Shown here: piece after piece, positions 33,243-44,407 of the stretch | Position numbering within the stretch: the first letter of the stretch is position 1 | Layout: every line of letters begins with the position of its first letter | Assembly: GCA_024449915.1 (NCBI GenBank) | Contig: JAMZAV010002204.1 | Location: 1-64,000 of the forward strand | Length of the DNA: 64,000 nt | Direction: 5' to 3' | Source of the DNA: Sweltsa coloradensis | Taxonomy: Eukaryota; Arthropoda; Insecta; Plecoptera; Chloroperlidae | Made by a program: the position numbers and the translations under genes | The notes under the pieces: model-generated | The model's input: only the letters and a program-made list of their open reading frames with translations | What the model was told of the DNA's origin: nothing | Database searches by the model: none

Positions 33243-34195
33243 AAAATCAAAACGCGTAATTACTCAGGCGTAGTAATTTGTACAAAGCTTGAAATTAAAC
33301 ACGCTCTTAACCATTATAAATATAAAATGCTTATGCTAGTGCGTTGGTCTTGTTGTTAGCGTATCTGCTTCCAATGCAGAAGGGCCAGGGTTCGATTCCC
33401 GCTAAAGTCAGAAGTTTTTTAACTTCTGATTTGATTAATCTATCAGTTCTTGTCTTAGGATTTGTAAACGGATTTGGACCTGCAAATTGGAGACCGCTAG
33501 CAAAATCAACGCGTAATTACAGTCGTAATTAATTTGTCTAAACTTGAAATTAGACACCTTCTTAACCATGTATATCTGTGCTTTGTATGCGTTCGGTCTT
33601 GTTGGGCAGGGTTCTCTTCCAAGCAGAAGGGCCTGGTTCGATTCCCGTGACTAAAGTAAGTTTTTCTTATGATTTGACTTAAGTCTATCAGTCCGTCTAG
33701 AAGATTTGCAAAGGATATTTGGAGCCGTCCTAGCCAATTAAACGCGTAATTCCAGGACGTAGTAATTGTACAAGCTAAATTAAACATGCTCTTAACATTA
33801 TAAATATCTAGTTGTTGTTGTAGCTGGTCATTGTTGTTAGCAGTTGTTCCAATCAGAAGCCTGAGTTAATCTTCCCTGCTAAAGCAGAAGTTTTTTAACT
33901 TCTGATTTGGACATGAAGTTATCAGTTATTTGTCTTAGGAGTTTTTAACGGTGACTTTGGCCTGTTTATCATAATGTCACATAATAATTTAGAGTTTTCT
34001 GGATCGGCCTGTTGAATCTGGCGATGAATACGCGGTGTTCAGCACTTCCATACCCGATTGATATTTCCTATTAAAAAAGATCAATATGGTGGTTATCCCA
34101 CCAGTCAATTGACGTCGGGACCTGCAGGGTTGCTTGGTCGCTTTATTAAAGTCCCCCTGAAAATCAGTTATATAACTGAGTGCGAGACTCTAATA
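33243..34195 (+). repeat. family C element with three tandem tRNA-like modules
   Basis: Three units of about 230-260 bp (starting near 33249, 33507 and 33739) each begin AACGCGTAATTAC-like and contain a GTTGGTCTTGTTGTTAGC A-box-like segment. In the first two the GGTTCGATTCCCG B-box is exact. The third is heavily eroded by single-base losses. The tail to 34195 matches the right half of family C, including CAGTTATATAACTGAG near the end. The left terminal repeat was not identified. Confidence 0.7.
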
Positions 34196-34201
34196 AAAAA
34201 C

Positions 34202-34270
34202 TTTATTTATTTATTTATTTATTTATTATTTATTTATTTATTTATTTATTTCATATATTTATTTAGTTAT
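34202..34270. repeat. (TTTA)n microsatellite
   Basis: Runs of TTTATTTATTTA abut the right end of the family C element, where the other copies also have AATAAATAAAT-like sequence. Confidence 0.9.
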
Positions 34271-34279
34271 TTATTAATT

Positions 34280-35404
34280 TTTTAATTTAAGGGGAATCTT
34301 TAGGGGGACCGTGGGCCCAAATGTAAAAAAATAGTTTGCAAAATTTTTAATCATTCACACCTTAAAAATCTAACTTAACAAAAAGATGTAATATCCAACA
34401 ATACAAAAATTTGGAAAAAAAAAAATAGCATGCAAAGCTCTAAAAGAAAAGAATAAACGGCTGGCACTTGGATATAAATTGAGCCAAGCTTTTTATTTTA
34501 GCTCCCTTTTCGCTTTTAATAAAATCTTTGTATTTGGCGAGCACAAAGGCCGATTTTTGTGAAAAAATAAATTTTTAAGTCGAAAATTCAAAAAAAAATT
34601 GCTTGGCCATTGAATTTGTTCATGGCCAAGATTTTTTTTATGATTTCGATTTAAAATTTTACTTTTTACCTACAAAAATGTTGGTATGGCGCTCAGTCAA
34701 ACTAAATAAGATCTACTAATTTTCAAAGCGAAACTAGGGAAAAGATATAAAAGTTTGGCTAATTTTTATTCCAAGCATTTCACAGCCAATATTTGGAAAA
34801 GCTTGGCTGCCGTTTTTTTTTTACAAATTTTTGTATTTGGTTGGATTAGAATATTTAGGCCTGATATTATAATATAATGATAAATCTTCAATTTTAGTGT
34901 GTATAAAGTGTCAATTGATGTGAACTAATGAAAATTTATAACATTTCCTTTTCAAGTGATATCATTATTTTGGAATGTTAATCATTTAATCTATAAATTT
35001 AAATCTCCCAAAATAATAGATGATATCATAATTGGTCATAAGCATTTTATAATAGTTTTGTAGTTTTGTAATGTCAATTTATAATCTATAACGAAGATCG
35101 ATATATAAATTACCATATTGTTCATTAGCATTTTAATATGATTTACAGATTTGGAATGTAATTTTTAATTATAAATTAAAATCCCCAAAAAGATTCAAAT
35201 TGGTCGCACCAGTTTTAAAAGTTTTTGTTGTTTATCTTTATTTTTAAATCTCCCAAAATGATAGATGATATCATAATTAGTCATAAGCATTTTATAATAG
35301 CTAAGAGTTGGCCCATCTCAAATGCGTTTGTTCAGGTGTTTACATTTATTGCAGCTGAACGGATGGCGGATGGATGGTGGTAATATTACCACATTTATCT
35401 TTAG
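34280..35404. other. AT-rich sequence with short direct repeats
   Basis: A 55-bp phrase containing ATAGATGATATCATAATT and TCATAAGCATTTTATAATAG occurs at 35003-35056 and 35246-35300 with few differences. No coding potential. Confidence 0.6.
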
Positions 35405-35429
35405 AGTACCTTAATATTGATAACCACAC

Positions 35430-35595
35430 TAGGTTATTGTTTACTACAATTAAGAAATTAAAAAAGTCCGCCCAAACCGAGATTCGAACCACGTGTCTCC
35501 CGCATTCCAGGCGAGCGTCTTAAACCACAGGACCTTCAGGTTGGGGTGGACTTTTTTTATTTATTTCTGAATTGTAGTAAATAATAACAGTTACA
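35430..35595 (-). repeat. tRNA-like module inside inverted repeats (family F)
   Basis: Arms of about 45 bp (35430-35476 and about 35541-35592) carry TTTACTACAATT, AGAAAT, a T/A run and GTCCgCCC, inverted relative to each other. Between them, read on the minus strand, is a tRNA-like sequence. Confidence 0.65.
35467..35541 (-). tRNA. tRNA-like sequence, GGA (Ser-type) loop, within TIRs
   Basis: Minus-strand text reads GAAGGTCCTGTGGTTTAAGACG, then CTCGC-7 bases-GCGGG with a loop of CTGGAAT giving a GGA anticodon position, and GTGGTTCGAATCTC as B-box. The acceptor arms merge into the flanking inverted repeats. It has no normal Ser variable arm, so it is more likely a SINE-type promoter than a functional tRNA. 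Confidence 0.35.
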
Positions 35596-36148
35596 CCTAC
35601 GGGAGTGTTTCCCAACAAACCAAAACGAGAAATACACACTAGGTTGCAAAGATAGCGTTAAAAATCCTTGCTAAAATTGAAAATCAGAAACATGGATTTC
35701 AATTTAGGAAATTCCCACCAAACAGTTTATCTTACTATAACCCAAACTAACATGCTAGTTTACATTGATTTAAACATTGATATCATGTATAAAAATTTGC
35801 GTTAAAAAACGGTACCCTTGGAATAATTTCCAAAACATTCACCAACATTGAGTAAATTAAGGAGATTTCACTAATTTTCTTAGTCAAATCGATTAATTAA
35901 TTGTTAAATTACCGTACTGGATGCGTACTAGATGAATGATCATGTGAAACAAGATATCGATGTTATTAATGTTTACTCAGAGAAAACAGAGAGAGGACCG
36001 CATAAAGGCATATTAAAACATTTGATGAAGTATTTTTTAATACAAGATGTTAAAAAAATAATGATGTCGCAAATTTGGCAACCTTGGATGAGGCCTACTA
36101 CACCCTACAATAATGGTTTGTTTTTACGCCCGCCTAGGGGCATGTGAC
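35596..36148. other. unassigned sequence
   Basis: A 71-codon plus-strand frame at 35932-36147 has no recognisable features. Confidence 0.4.
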
Positions 36149-36330
36149 TCAGGTGGATGGCTGCTGAGCTGACCGAGCCGGCCGGGATTCACATCCCCAC
36201 ATGGTATCTCGTATACTCCGTGCTTGCTTTGACTTTTCTTATCATCGAGTTTATTTTTGCGTCTGTGTTGAAAACTGTTCTTATATTTTCTTTTCTCAAT
36301 AATCTGCAGATGTGATCTGTAGTCCCCTTA
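36149..36330 (-). pseudogene. Penelope-like fragment, minus half of head-to-head pair
   Basis: Reverse complement of 36440-36590, extending further to a reading with GVYEIPCGD, the GIY-part of a GIY-YIG domain. It meets the plus-strand half at about 36330, so the two copies are joined head to head with almost no spacer. Confidence 0.7.
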
Positions 36331-36645
36331 AAGCTCTGCATTCCAACGGGTTTTCACACAGGTGTAAAGCTAAAGCGATGAGCCATGCCCCTAAGCCAAA
36401 ATCTGCAGAGGAGTTAGAGAAACCTCTATCCACAGCTTTCTTGCCCTACGTTAAGGGGACTACTGATCACATCTGCATATTATTGAGAAAAGAAAATATA
36501 ATAACAGTTTTCAACACAGCCAGAAAAATAAACTCGATGATAAGAAAAGTCAAAGAAAGCATTCCTTTTGAAACTCACGGAGTAGGAGAGGATATTCTTA
36601 CAATGTACGAATCTGCGAATAAAATTCTGAATACTGAATAATGAA
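36312..36645 (+). pseudogene. Penelope-like fragment, plus half of head-to-head pair
   Basis: The frame includes KPLSTAFLPYVKGTTDHI, then ESIPFETHGVG where the GIY-YIG domain should start, but jumps directly to EDILTMYESANKIL, which resembles sequence after the catalytic Glu. An internal deletion has therefore removed most of the endonuclease domain. Diverged from the 12-17 kb family. The minus strand near 36640-36690 has a GTGCGAAACGTCACC motif like the GAAAC box of the other tails. Confidence 0.7.
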
Positions 36646-36689
36646 ATACGTCACGAGTGGTGACGTTTCGCACTTTACAATTTCCACAA

Positions 36690-37310
36690 TATTGGTCAAA
36701 CCATGTTCAAATATGGAACTATTACTTTCGGTTTTTTCCCCATATTCCAAAAATTATCAACATTTAACATATGTGAGCAACAACTCAATGCAATAATATG
36801 CCTTTTAACTCTCCTTGTCAGCCTCAGCGGCTCCTCTTACTTTAATTAGCTTAAATAAAGACGTTCTTCTTCCTAATAATTAGGCACGTCCCTCTCTTCC
36901 TGAGCTCCTGTCACCAAGAACCTGGAAACCTACGATGATCCCTTGATCCCATCTGAACATGTCCATGGAGGATCTACGTCTCAGAATCCATGAGGAGGGG
37001 TCACTTTGCTCCCTCATGATACGCATGAAGAGAGAGTGGTGGGTGCCTTCAGAAACACCGTCGTGTCCGTCTGTAAGAGAAGGGACTCGGTCAACATCGG
37101 GATAACACCGAACATGCACGAACTAAGTGAATACTCACACTGTCCCCAGGCAAAGCAGAAGCTCAACATCGCTACAAGAACCAGGACCAGTGGTTTGTAC
37201 AACATCCTCCCAGGTGTTCAATGTAGCTCGGTCAACATCGGGATATCACCGAACATGCTCGAACTAAGTGAATACTCCATGGGTGAAATACAATGAGTGA
37301 AAGTAAGTTG
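36690..37310 (+). other. possible coding-like block with 50-bp direct repeat
   Basis: Positions 37086-37136 and 37228-37277 share CGGTCAACATCGGGATA-CACCGAACATGC-CGAACTAAGTGAATACTC. In the plus frame 37006-37296 this gives SVNIGITPNMHELSEYS and SVNIGISPNMLELSEYS. The block is less AT-rich than its surroundings. No family is recognised; it could be an unknown exon, a retrocopy or a repeat. Confidence 0.25.
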
Positions 37311-39827
37311 ACGGTGTTACGTTTTATGACAGGTTCCATTGCAGTACCCAACCCAACACTATTATTATATTTTAGAGTCAAGTTCTTTTGTACTAAATTT
37401 TTATCAAGATTTGAACAGAAGAATGAAAATTCGCGTTCGTTGGTTTTTTCCGCGTAAGTTTATTTTCTCCTTGACTTCCTGTTCCTGATTTTTGGAAAAA
37501 CCTCACGTTCGTTTGAGTGGTATCGTTTAATAAATCTGTTTTTTCTTACTTTTTTATTTTTTGATGTTTTTTCCTTTCATTCTTTTTTCCTTTCCTATCC
37601 CCTTTTATCATTTTCCCTTTTTATATTTGTTTCATTAATTATTTCAATTTATTGGAATTGTTACTCAAATTATTGTATTATAACTTAAAAACAGTAGATA
37701 AGATTAACAATTTTATCTGTTATAATTTAAAAAGATAAAATTAAAAAACCTATCTAGATAACTTCATCTAAATAAGTCACACACTGTCCACAGCCAAGAA
37801 CCAGTACAATATGCAGACGGCACGCAATACTGGGTCTAGTCTGTCGCATAGACCAGTTGAATCTCGGAGATTACAATCTGTAGATATGTCTTAAATATTT
37901 GTCCCATAGTCAACCTGACTACACATTAGTAAAAGTTTTGGGTTGAAGAAACATGCGTTAAAGATTATAAATGATGCCCAGAAAACTCCCAATTTTTACG
38001 GTTTCTCAAAGTTCGTCCAATAAAAGTTTGTGGTCGCCTTTCAGCCCAAACCCCGCATTGTGTCCAACATGCACCTATATAGTTCATGTTGTGTGGAGTC
38101 TTTTAATGATACTATTGATTTAGCCAGAACGAGACAAGTAAGGCCGATGTTGTATCAAATCCATGAAATAAGTACAACATTCATGTGTTCAAACTCACCC
38201 CCTTAGATAAGACAAGGACACAGCAGAGAACGAGCCCAACAATACACAGACGTCTTCCTAATGTGGCCTTTGTAGTTATAATAGTTATAATAGTAACCGA
38301 CGACAACAGTTACTGTTACTTTTGTCGGTTGGTACCAGTAACTGTGGCAGCTTCCTTCTCAGAGCCAGGTCATTTTTTGGGGAATTTTAAAAATCAAATT
38401 TCAAAAAATTCTAGTTGGAAAGAAGTGAAAAAATGAAGAAATTTCTCAACAAAACTCCTTTGTCCCAATGCGACATTATAAGAAAATATAAGAAACATTG
38501 ATTTGATACAAATTTATGTTAGTAATACCCTAAGATTTAACTTTATATTTGCTTCTTTCTTTTTTAATTCCTTTTTTGTTGCTATCGGTATTCACACAAT
38601 CATTTTTTTTAATTTTACAGATAATTAAATATGTCAATAAAAAAATTGTAAAAAATTTGCGCGCATTGATTTTATAAGTTGATGATAGACTAGATACAAT
38701 GAGCTTGAAAAGACCAACTCTAAATTAGACGGTCAAGGTCCAATCCACTGCAGTTATCAGGACCTACGTCACAAGGTCATAACACACTCTGATAACCTTG
38801 CATTATCACCAGCAGGTAGCCACTCTCCAAGTGACGTCCGATAAATATCTGGAATCAGCTGACTTGCTGATTGGGCCAGCTGAATGTCACCGAATTCAAA
38901 TTAGCCAATGGCCTGTAGCCACCAGCACAGGTAGCAACAATCAACGAATCTGTTACCAGTCACTACAGGAAATGACTTGGCTGGCACTCTCTGTTATCTC
39001 AGCCATCCTAGGTAATGGATGTGATCCCAGGATTAGGGAATCTATTGTCTAATTAAAGCCCTAATTTTGTGTAAGTGATCATGTCTTGTTTTATTAAATA
39101 TTATCTAATTTACACAGTTTCATGATTTTATGATAGGAACACCACTACTCTTTTAAGTCACTGATCCTTTAAGTTCAAGTAGTTATTGATCAGTTATCAA
39201 TTTGCAGATTGGTTTTTGATTGATAAATATTGCTGCCACTACATTAGTTTTAATTGATTTTAATTTTCATTGAATCTAAATTGAAAAAAGGGAAAAAAAA
39301 CAAAACACATAAATTAATGTGTTTTAAATTTAATTTTGTTATAGTTGACAGTAAGCTAGTGACTAGTGTTATCAGTTATCACAGTTCTTACTCAGAAAAA
39401 CAAGTGGAACATAGAGATATTATGACATTTTGACAATGTATAATAAATATTCCAACCGTTGAGACCCAATCTCGCCTGGAATAATTTGCATTGTTGTATT
39501 CTCAACTGAGTAAATAACCCGATTACATCTCTTTAACACAATGTTCTAGAATTGAAATAATGTTTGTAACATTCTATTTGAAAGAATATTAACTATTCCA
39601 CGGCCATCTTGAAAACTAATTCATAAAAATAGGCCTAGTCATGTAAAGATAATAGCTTCAGAAAATATATATTATATTCTTTGTATTGTACAATTTGTAA
39701 ATATAATAGTAACCATCTGTTGGCAACAACATGAATAATGTTATGCCTGACACGCATCTCTATATCATGCAGCTCATGATCCATTAACCCCCTCATCTGA
39801 GGTCTTGGGTATGAGAATGATATCTAC
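37311..39827. other. AT-rich sequence, no supported gene
   Basis: Two plus-strand frames of about 84 codons (38185 and 38798) show no motif or splice context I can support. At 38710-39060 the base composition is more balanced, and it may contain an exon or a conserved element. I see no repeat partner. Confidence 0.4.
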
Positions 39828-40360
39828 TTAAAGGGGTATTCACCCGCTAAACTAAAAAAAAAAAAATCAATTAGGCTAGTTAGTTCTGAATTAAGAAATT
39901 AACAGAAAAATTATTTGGTCCATTTTTGACCACCAAAAATTTGTCAAACTTGGTATTTTTCGAGCTATATAATCTCCCATAAGAATTAACATTGCGACGA
40001 TCTTTATGCCCCGTGACCTTGGAGGGTTTTGAACTAAAAAAATATTGCTTATTATTGGCGTACTCTACTGCCTTTTCTGTAAATCCCCTATATTTTTTTT
40101 TGTAATTTGGGCAAATGGTTCGGTCAAAACATGCAGATTACCACAAAGGGTGTGATTTTGGAATGCATATTTTTGCGTGTTTCAGCGTATATTTGTGCCC
40201 AGTTTCAAAGACACGATGTTATAAAGGGCACTTTTAGATTGATATGATGCTCTCGTATCTTTGTGGAACCAAAAAGAAGCAGGTTAAAGCCGATTTACGA
40301 AATTTCCCAAAGCGCAATTTTTTGCTATTTTCTGGATCAAAAAAATTTAAAAATATATAT
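39828..40360 (+). repeat. dispersed repeat family B, copy 2
   Basis: Starts TTAAAGGGGTATTCACCCGC and follows the B consensus for about 530 bp. The right terminus is missing or replaced by unrelated AT-rich sequence. Confidence 0.7.
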
Positions 40361-40562
40361 ATATCTTTTTAAAAGTTCTATTACTCCCATCGCAATACTA
40401 CAACATGTTGATATTTTCATTAAATCCCGTGCAACAAATTGTATTTTTTCAAAACCAGATATGAACATGACAGCAGGACAACGTATCAAAATTTCCCATT
40501 GATTGGTTCATGTTAGTATATTATTTTAATTTTGACCACTGTGTACCCCAATCAACGCCAGA

Positions 40563-40677
40563 CAGCGGCGTAACTAGCACTAGTTTTTTGGTGGTCGATT
40601 ATTCATAACAAAGTTTGCCACAGAATCTTGCAACAAAATTGTGTCCCACCAACCCCCCCCCCCCCCCCCACGCCGCT
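40563..40677. repeat. small MITE-like element, CAGCGGCGTA termini
   Basis: CAGCGGCGTAACTAGCAC at the left and a C-run followed by CACGCCGCT at the right form a short inverted terminus of the kind seen in hAT-type MITEs. A clear 8-bp duplication was not found. Confidence 0.5.
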
Positions 40678-41206
40678 AAAACCAGATAATATAAGCCCAG
40701 AAAATTGAAAAAAGATTTAAAAAATCCGAAACGTAAGCTCCACTTTGGGATATTTCCACTGAAAATGTTCAAATGACGGTTTACAAAATGAACAACGTGA
40801 CTTGATTGATTTGAACGTTGAGATCTAGTTAAAAAACTAACTTTAGAAATATTAGTATATAAGTGTCACAGTATTACGGGGTTTAGTAGCTAATTTATTT
40901 GAAAATTGTAACACATACTCTTGGCTAAATGTTTTAAGTTTTGTTTTCAATGTCGTACATTCTGTAAAATTTAATTTGCAGTTTTTCTTGGACGACAGCT
41001 ATCTTTGTACCGGCGCAAGGATTTTTTTAAATCTAGATTTTTCAGTAGAACGTTTCAATACATCTTACTATTTTGACAGGAGTTGAGAATGGGTCTATTA
41101 TGAAAATAATAAGTGCTGGTCGTTTCTCGGACTGTTGCGTCGTGTCGATAATGAGCCAGTGCTCGACGTTTAATAAAATAAATAAATACATTGTATTTAG
41201 AGTTTA
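40678..41206. other. unassigned AT-rich sequence
   Basis: No feature recognised. Confidence 0.4.
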
Positions 41207-41610
41207 CCCACTCAGTTATATAACTGACTTTCAGTGGGGGGCAGTAAATCAAAGCGACCAAGCCAACCCTGTAGGCTCTGACGCAATCGACGAGTGAGCG
41301 ATAACCAACCAAAGATCGATATTTTATAATGGGAAATATAGCAATCAGTGGTATGGACAGTGCGAACACCCGCGAATCAACGCCAGAATCAACAAGGCCG
41401 ATTCAGAACAACATTGAATTTAATATGTGCCTCGTTGCTAGGACGGCTCCAAAGTCACCGTTTACAAATACTTTATACAAGAACTGATGGACTTAAGTCC
41501 ATATCAGAAGCTAAAAAACTTCTGACTTTGACGGGAATAGAACCTTGGTCCTTCTGCATTGGAAGCAGGTAGGCTAACAACAAGACCAACGAGCCATACA
41601 ACAAGATGAG
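41207..41610 (-). repeat. family C element, minus copy
   Basis: Starts TTTAGAGTTTACCCACTCAG and runs through the C consensus to the tRNA-like part near 41529-41595, read on the minus strand. The second terminal repeat is absent beyond the tRNA-like module, so the copy is truncated at its tRNA-like end. Confidence 0.75.
41529..41597 (-). tRNA. tRNA-like module of family C
   Basis: Minus strand: GTTGGTCTTGTTGTTAGCC, a CTGC-containing anticodon-type stem with TTCCAAT loop, and a diverged B-box (GGTTCTATTCCCG). Same module as at 33341 and 63591. It is a SINE-type pol III promoter, not a tRNA gene. Confidence 0.5.
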
Positions 41611-42803
41611 ACCACATTTCTTCAAGAATGGTACAATGTTAGAATATCCGGGATTACCACACATTGTTCATATAGACATTAGCCTAGATAAGATATCACA
41701 ATTTATTTACCACACTTGAACATTATTCAATTATTTGTTCGTCAAGATTATAGTAAATACTGATTCTAGATATGAAATCAAGTACTGATAACACAATGTA
41801 CATAACCTGAAAAACACACTTTGAAACTGCAAGGTATATCGTACAATACAATGTTTAATAACAAGAAATATAAAATAAAATAACGTTAAACAATTTACTA
41901 TACGTATATAAATTGAAGTGCACAAATAATTACATCAGTTGACATAACGCAAAGCGAATTATTGGTGAATCAACGCCACATTGTCCTGGGAGAAGCCAGG
42001 GTTATTTATTAGGGAGGAGTGGGGGGGGGGGGGGGACGAGTATAATCAATCACAAACTGTTGTAAACTTAAACCCCCTCCCTCACCCCGGCTCATGAGTC
42101 GCCCGATGTAATCACCACGAAATATATTTGTTTAAATAACACACAGTGTTCTCTACCCCTAACAATAACCAGGAATTTTGGTACACAACATCAAAGTGAC
42201 AAATTATTTCTTGTTAATTACTAATTTGGTGACATATATTCCAAGGAGTAATATGGTCAAGAAAAGGCTGGAAAGATGCCATTTGCAAGTGTATTTCGAA
42301 GAAGCAGGCACACTCTTATTACTGACCTCCAAACATAAATTTGCACAATTCATGGAAGTTCAATTCATCCAAGAACTAAAAATATCCACAATTTCTTCCG
42401 CTCTTAGGATTAACAAACTTTTATTAACATTTTCACACAATACACCTGTGACGTAAGCTCAGTATTGTGTAAAAAACACGCTGTGATTTTTGTCCGTGGA
42501 GAAAAAAAAAAAAACATTTCAAAGCCGGAAACCAGCACCAAAATGAAGGAGGTGGTAAAAGACATACGCTTGGTAGTAAATAAGTCACCTGTCATGGCGT
42601 CCTCAAGATCTCCGCCAAAATAATTCTTACAATTCCTGTAACTCAAGAAGTAATTATCGGATTTGAATAAACCAGGATTTGTTTTATGGGGTTTCTATTG
42701 CTCTTCAAAAATGTCATGAGAAATATTACCGTAAATAAAATAGTTTTAATTATATTTACAACTTATAACAATGTATTGCAATTGTATCACTTTTTAATAT
42801 AAT

Positions 42804-42805
<2 letters not shown>
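41611..42805. other. unassigned sequence with G-run
   Basis: Contains a poly-G run at about 42020. The part 41715-41950 loosely resembles 45855-46060 (shared TGATTCTAGATA and GTTGACATA phrases), suggesting an old duplication. Frames up to 92 codons lack motifs. Confidence 0.35.

Positions 42806-42889
<84 letters not shown>
42806..42889. repeat. (TA)n microsatellite
   Basis: More than 40 TA units, close to the left arm of the palindrome below. The associated Ile/Tyr frames are artefacts of the repeat. Confidence 0.97.
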
Positions 42890-42890
<1 letters not shown>

Positions 42891-42963
42891 GAATATACGG
42901 TTTTTAAGCATAAGCCCGCTTTGAGGACATTATTAGTAAATGATAGCAGTTGTAATAAAAGTA

Positions 42964-43036
42964 TGCCCCGGCTGGGGATCGAACCCAGAACCTCTGGCTT
43001 AACGCGCCATAGCTCTGCCAATAGAGCTACCGAGAC
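42964..43036 (-). tRNA. tRNA-like (GTT loop), left arm
   Basis: Minus strand: GTCTCGG/CCGGGGC acceptor arm of 7 bp with G-T pairs, GCTC/GAGC D-arm, TGGC/GCCA anticodon stem around GCGTTAA, and CTGGG/CCCAG T-arm with TTCGATC. The anticodon position would read GTT (Asn-type), but position 33 is C rather than T and one stem pair is lost. Most likely tRNA-derived. Confidence 0.45.
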
Positions 43037-43296
43037 ATAAGACACACCTTCATTAAACTGCTATTTGTTGTGACCGTGGACATCCATGATAATAATCGAA
43101 CAGAAGACTGCAATGTAGCTGTCATTACTGAAGAACACATGGAAAAATCCAGTCACTGGATTTTTAGTGTTTTTTAGTGACTGATTTTTCCATGTGTTCT
43201 TTCAGTAATGACAGCTACATTGCAGTCTTCTGTTCGATTATTATCATGGATGTCAACAGTCACAACAAATAGCAGTTTAATGAAGGTGTGTCTTAT

Positions 43297-43369
43297 GTCT
43301 CGGTAGCTCAATTGGCAGAGCTATGGCGCGTTAAGCCAGAGGTTCTGGGTTCGATCCCCAGTCGGGGCA
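43297..43369 (+). tRNA. tRNA-like (GTT loop), right arm
   Basis: Inverted twin of the left-arm copy with two or three differences (AATTGGCA in the D-loop, T66 in the acceptor arm). All four arms can form. A-box TAGCTCAATTGG and B-box GGTTCGATCCC are near consensus for pol III. The same departure from the T33 rule applies. Confidence 0.45.
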
Positions 43370-43401
43370 TACTTTTATTACAACTGCTATCATTTACTAA
43401 T

Positions 43402-43467
43402 ATATATATATATGATATATATATTTATATTAGAACTTTAGACAGAAATTATAAAAGTGACTACACC

Positions 43468-43503
<36 letters not shown>

Positions 43504-43510
43504 TATAATA
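43402..43510. repeat. TA-rich microsatellite tracts
   Basis: Two TA runs separated by about 60 bp, adjoining the right arm of the palindrome. Confidence 0.9.
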
Positions 43511-43788
43511 ATAATTCATACTTAGAACTTTTTAGATTGTCATGAAAATTTAACACTATACTTAAATAACGTCAATAAATCCAAAATGTTATATCTCGAA
43601 ACAATATACTTCTAACTTATTGATAAATTAATTAATGAAATTAAGCATTGATTTAATTTCAACAATTTTTTTTATTTACGTACCACAGTCACCTAGTGTA
43701 TCACAAGAGAAATATATTACCAAAATTTACCAAAAAAATATTGGTTTTAAAACTTAATACAAATCATTTTCCCATTATTTGAATTAAT
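43511..43788. other. unassigned AT-rich spacer
   Basis: No feature recognised. Confidence 0.4.
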
Positions 43789-44407
43789 TTAAAGGGGCTA
43801 AAAACCCAAAAATTATTTTTTACCACGTGATCTATAGCACAATACCGTTTAAAAAATTCTATCTTGTAACTGTGATTTAACACGAATTTTTTAATTTTTT
43901 TGATCCAGAAATTGGCGAAAATTGGTGTCTTGGAAAATTTCCTAAATCGGCTTTAACCTGCTTCTTTTTGGTCCACATAGATACTAGAGCATATAGTACC
44001 AATCTAAAATGCCCCTTTATAACATCGTGTCTTGAACTGTGCCCAAATATACCTTTAAACACGCAAAAATATGGATTCCAAAATCACACCCCATCTTGGC
44101 AATCAGCATATTTTGACCGAACTACTTGCCCAAATTACAAAACAAAATAAAGTGAATTTACAGAAAAGGCTGTCGAATACGTCAATATCGGCCAAATGTT
44201 TTTGGATCAAAATCCTTCAAGGTCACGGGGCATAAAGATCGTCCCCGATGGGACCCCCCGATGGGACCTAGCTCGAAAAATGTCGTTTGACCATTTTTTG
44301 GGAGGTCATGGTGGCCCCAATAATTTTTCTGTTAGTTGCTAAATTCATTACTAATTAGCCTGAATGAAATATATTTTTTTGAGTTTAGCGGTTAAATACC
44401 CCTTTAA
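43789..44407 (-). mobile_element. family B element bounded by TTAA
   Basis: Inverted copy running from TTAAAGGGGCTAAAA to TAAATACCCCTTTAA. TTAA at both ends plus an AGGGG/CCCCT inverted terminus suggests a TTAA-targeting non-autonomous DNA element (piggyBac- or Kolobok-type target choice). No transposase frame. It is the most complete B copy in the window. Confidence 0.7.

Larger units (their letters stand above)
42932..43401. repeat. 470-bp palindrome carrying a tRNA-like sequence in each arm
   Basis: The arm 42932-43157 is the reverse complement of 43176-43401, with only a few mismatches and one-base indels. The centre is the short AGTGTTTTTTAGTG-type sequence. Each arm holds a 73-nt tRNA-like sequence. 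TA repeats lie on both sides. It is a foldback element or a recent inverted duplication. Confidence 0.93.

Noticed and set aside
42794..43045. 83-codon ORF with an Ile/Tyr run
   Set aside because: It is produced by the (TA)n microsatellite and a tRNA-like sequence read as protein.
42964..43369. Two functional Asn tRNA genes in divergent orientation
   Set aside because: The loop lacks T33, one anticodon stem pair is lost and the copies sit inside a foldback structure. They are recorded as tRNA-like, pending a covariance-model score.
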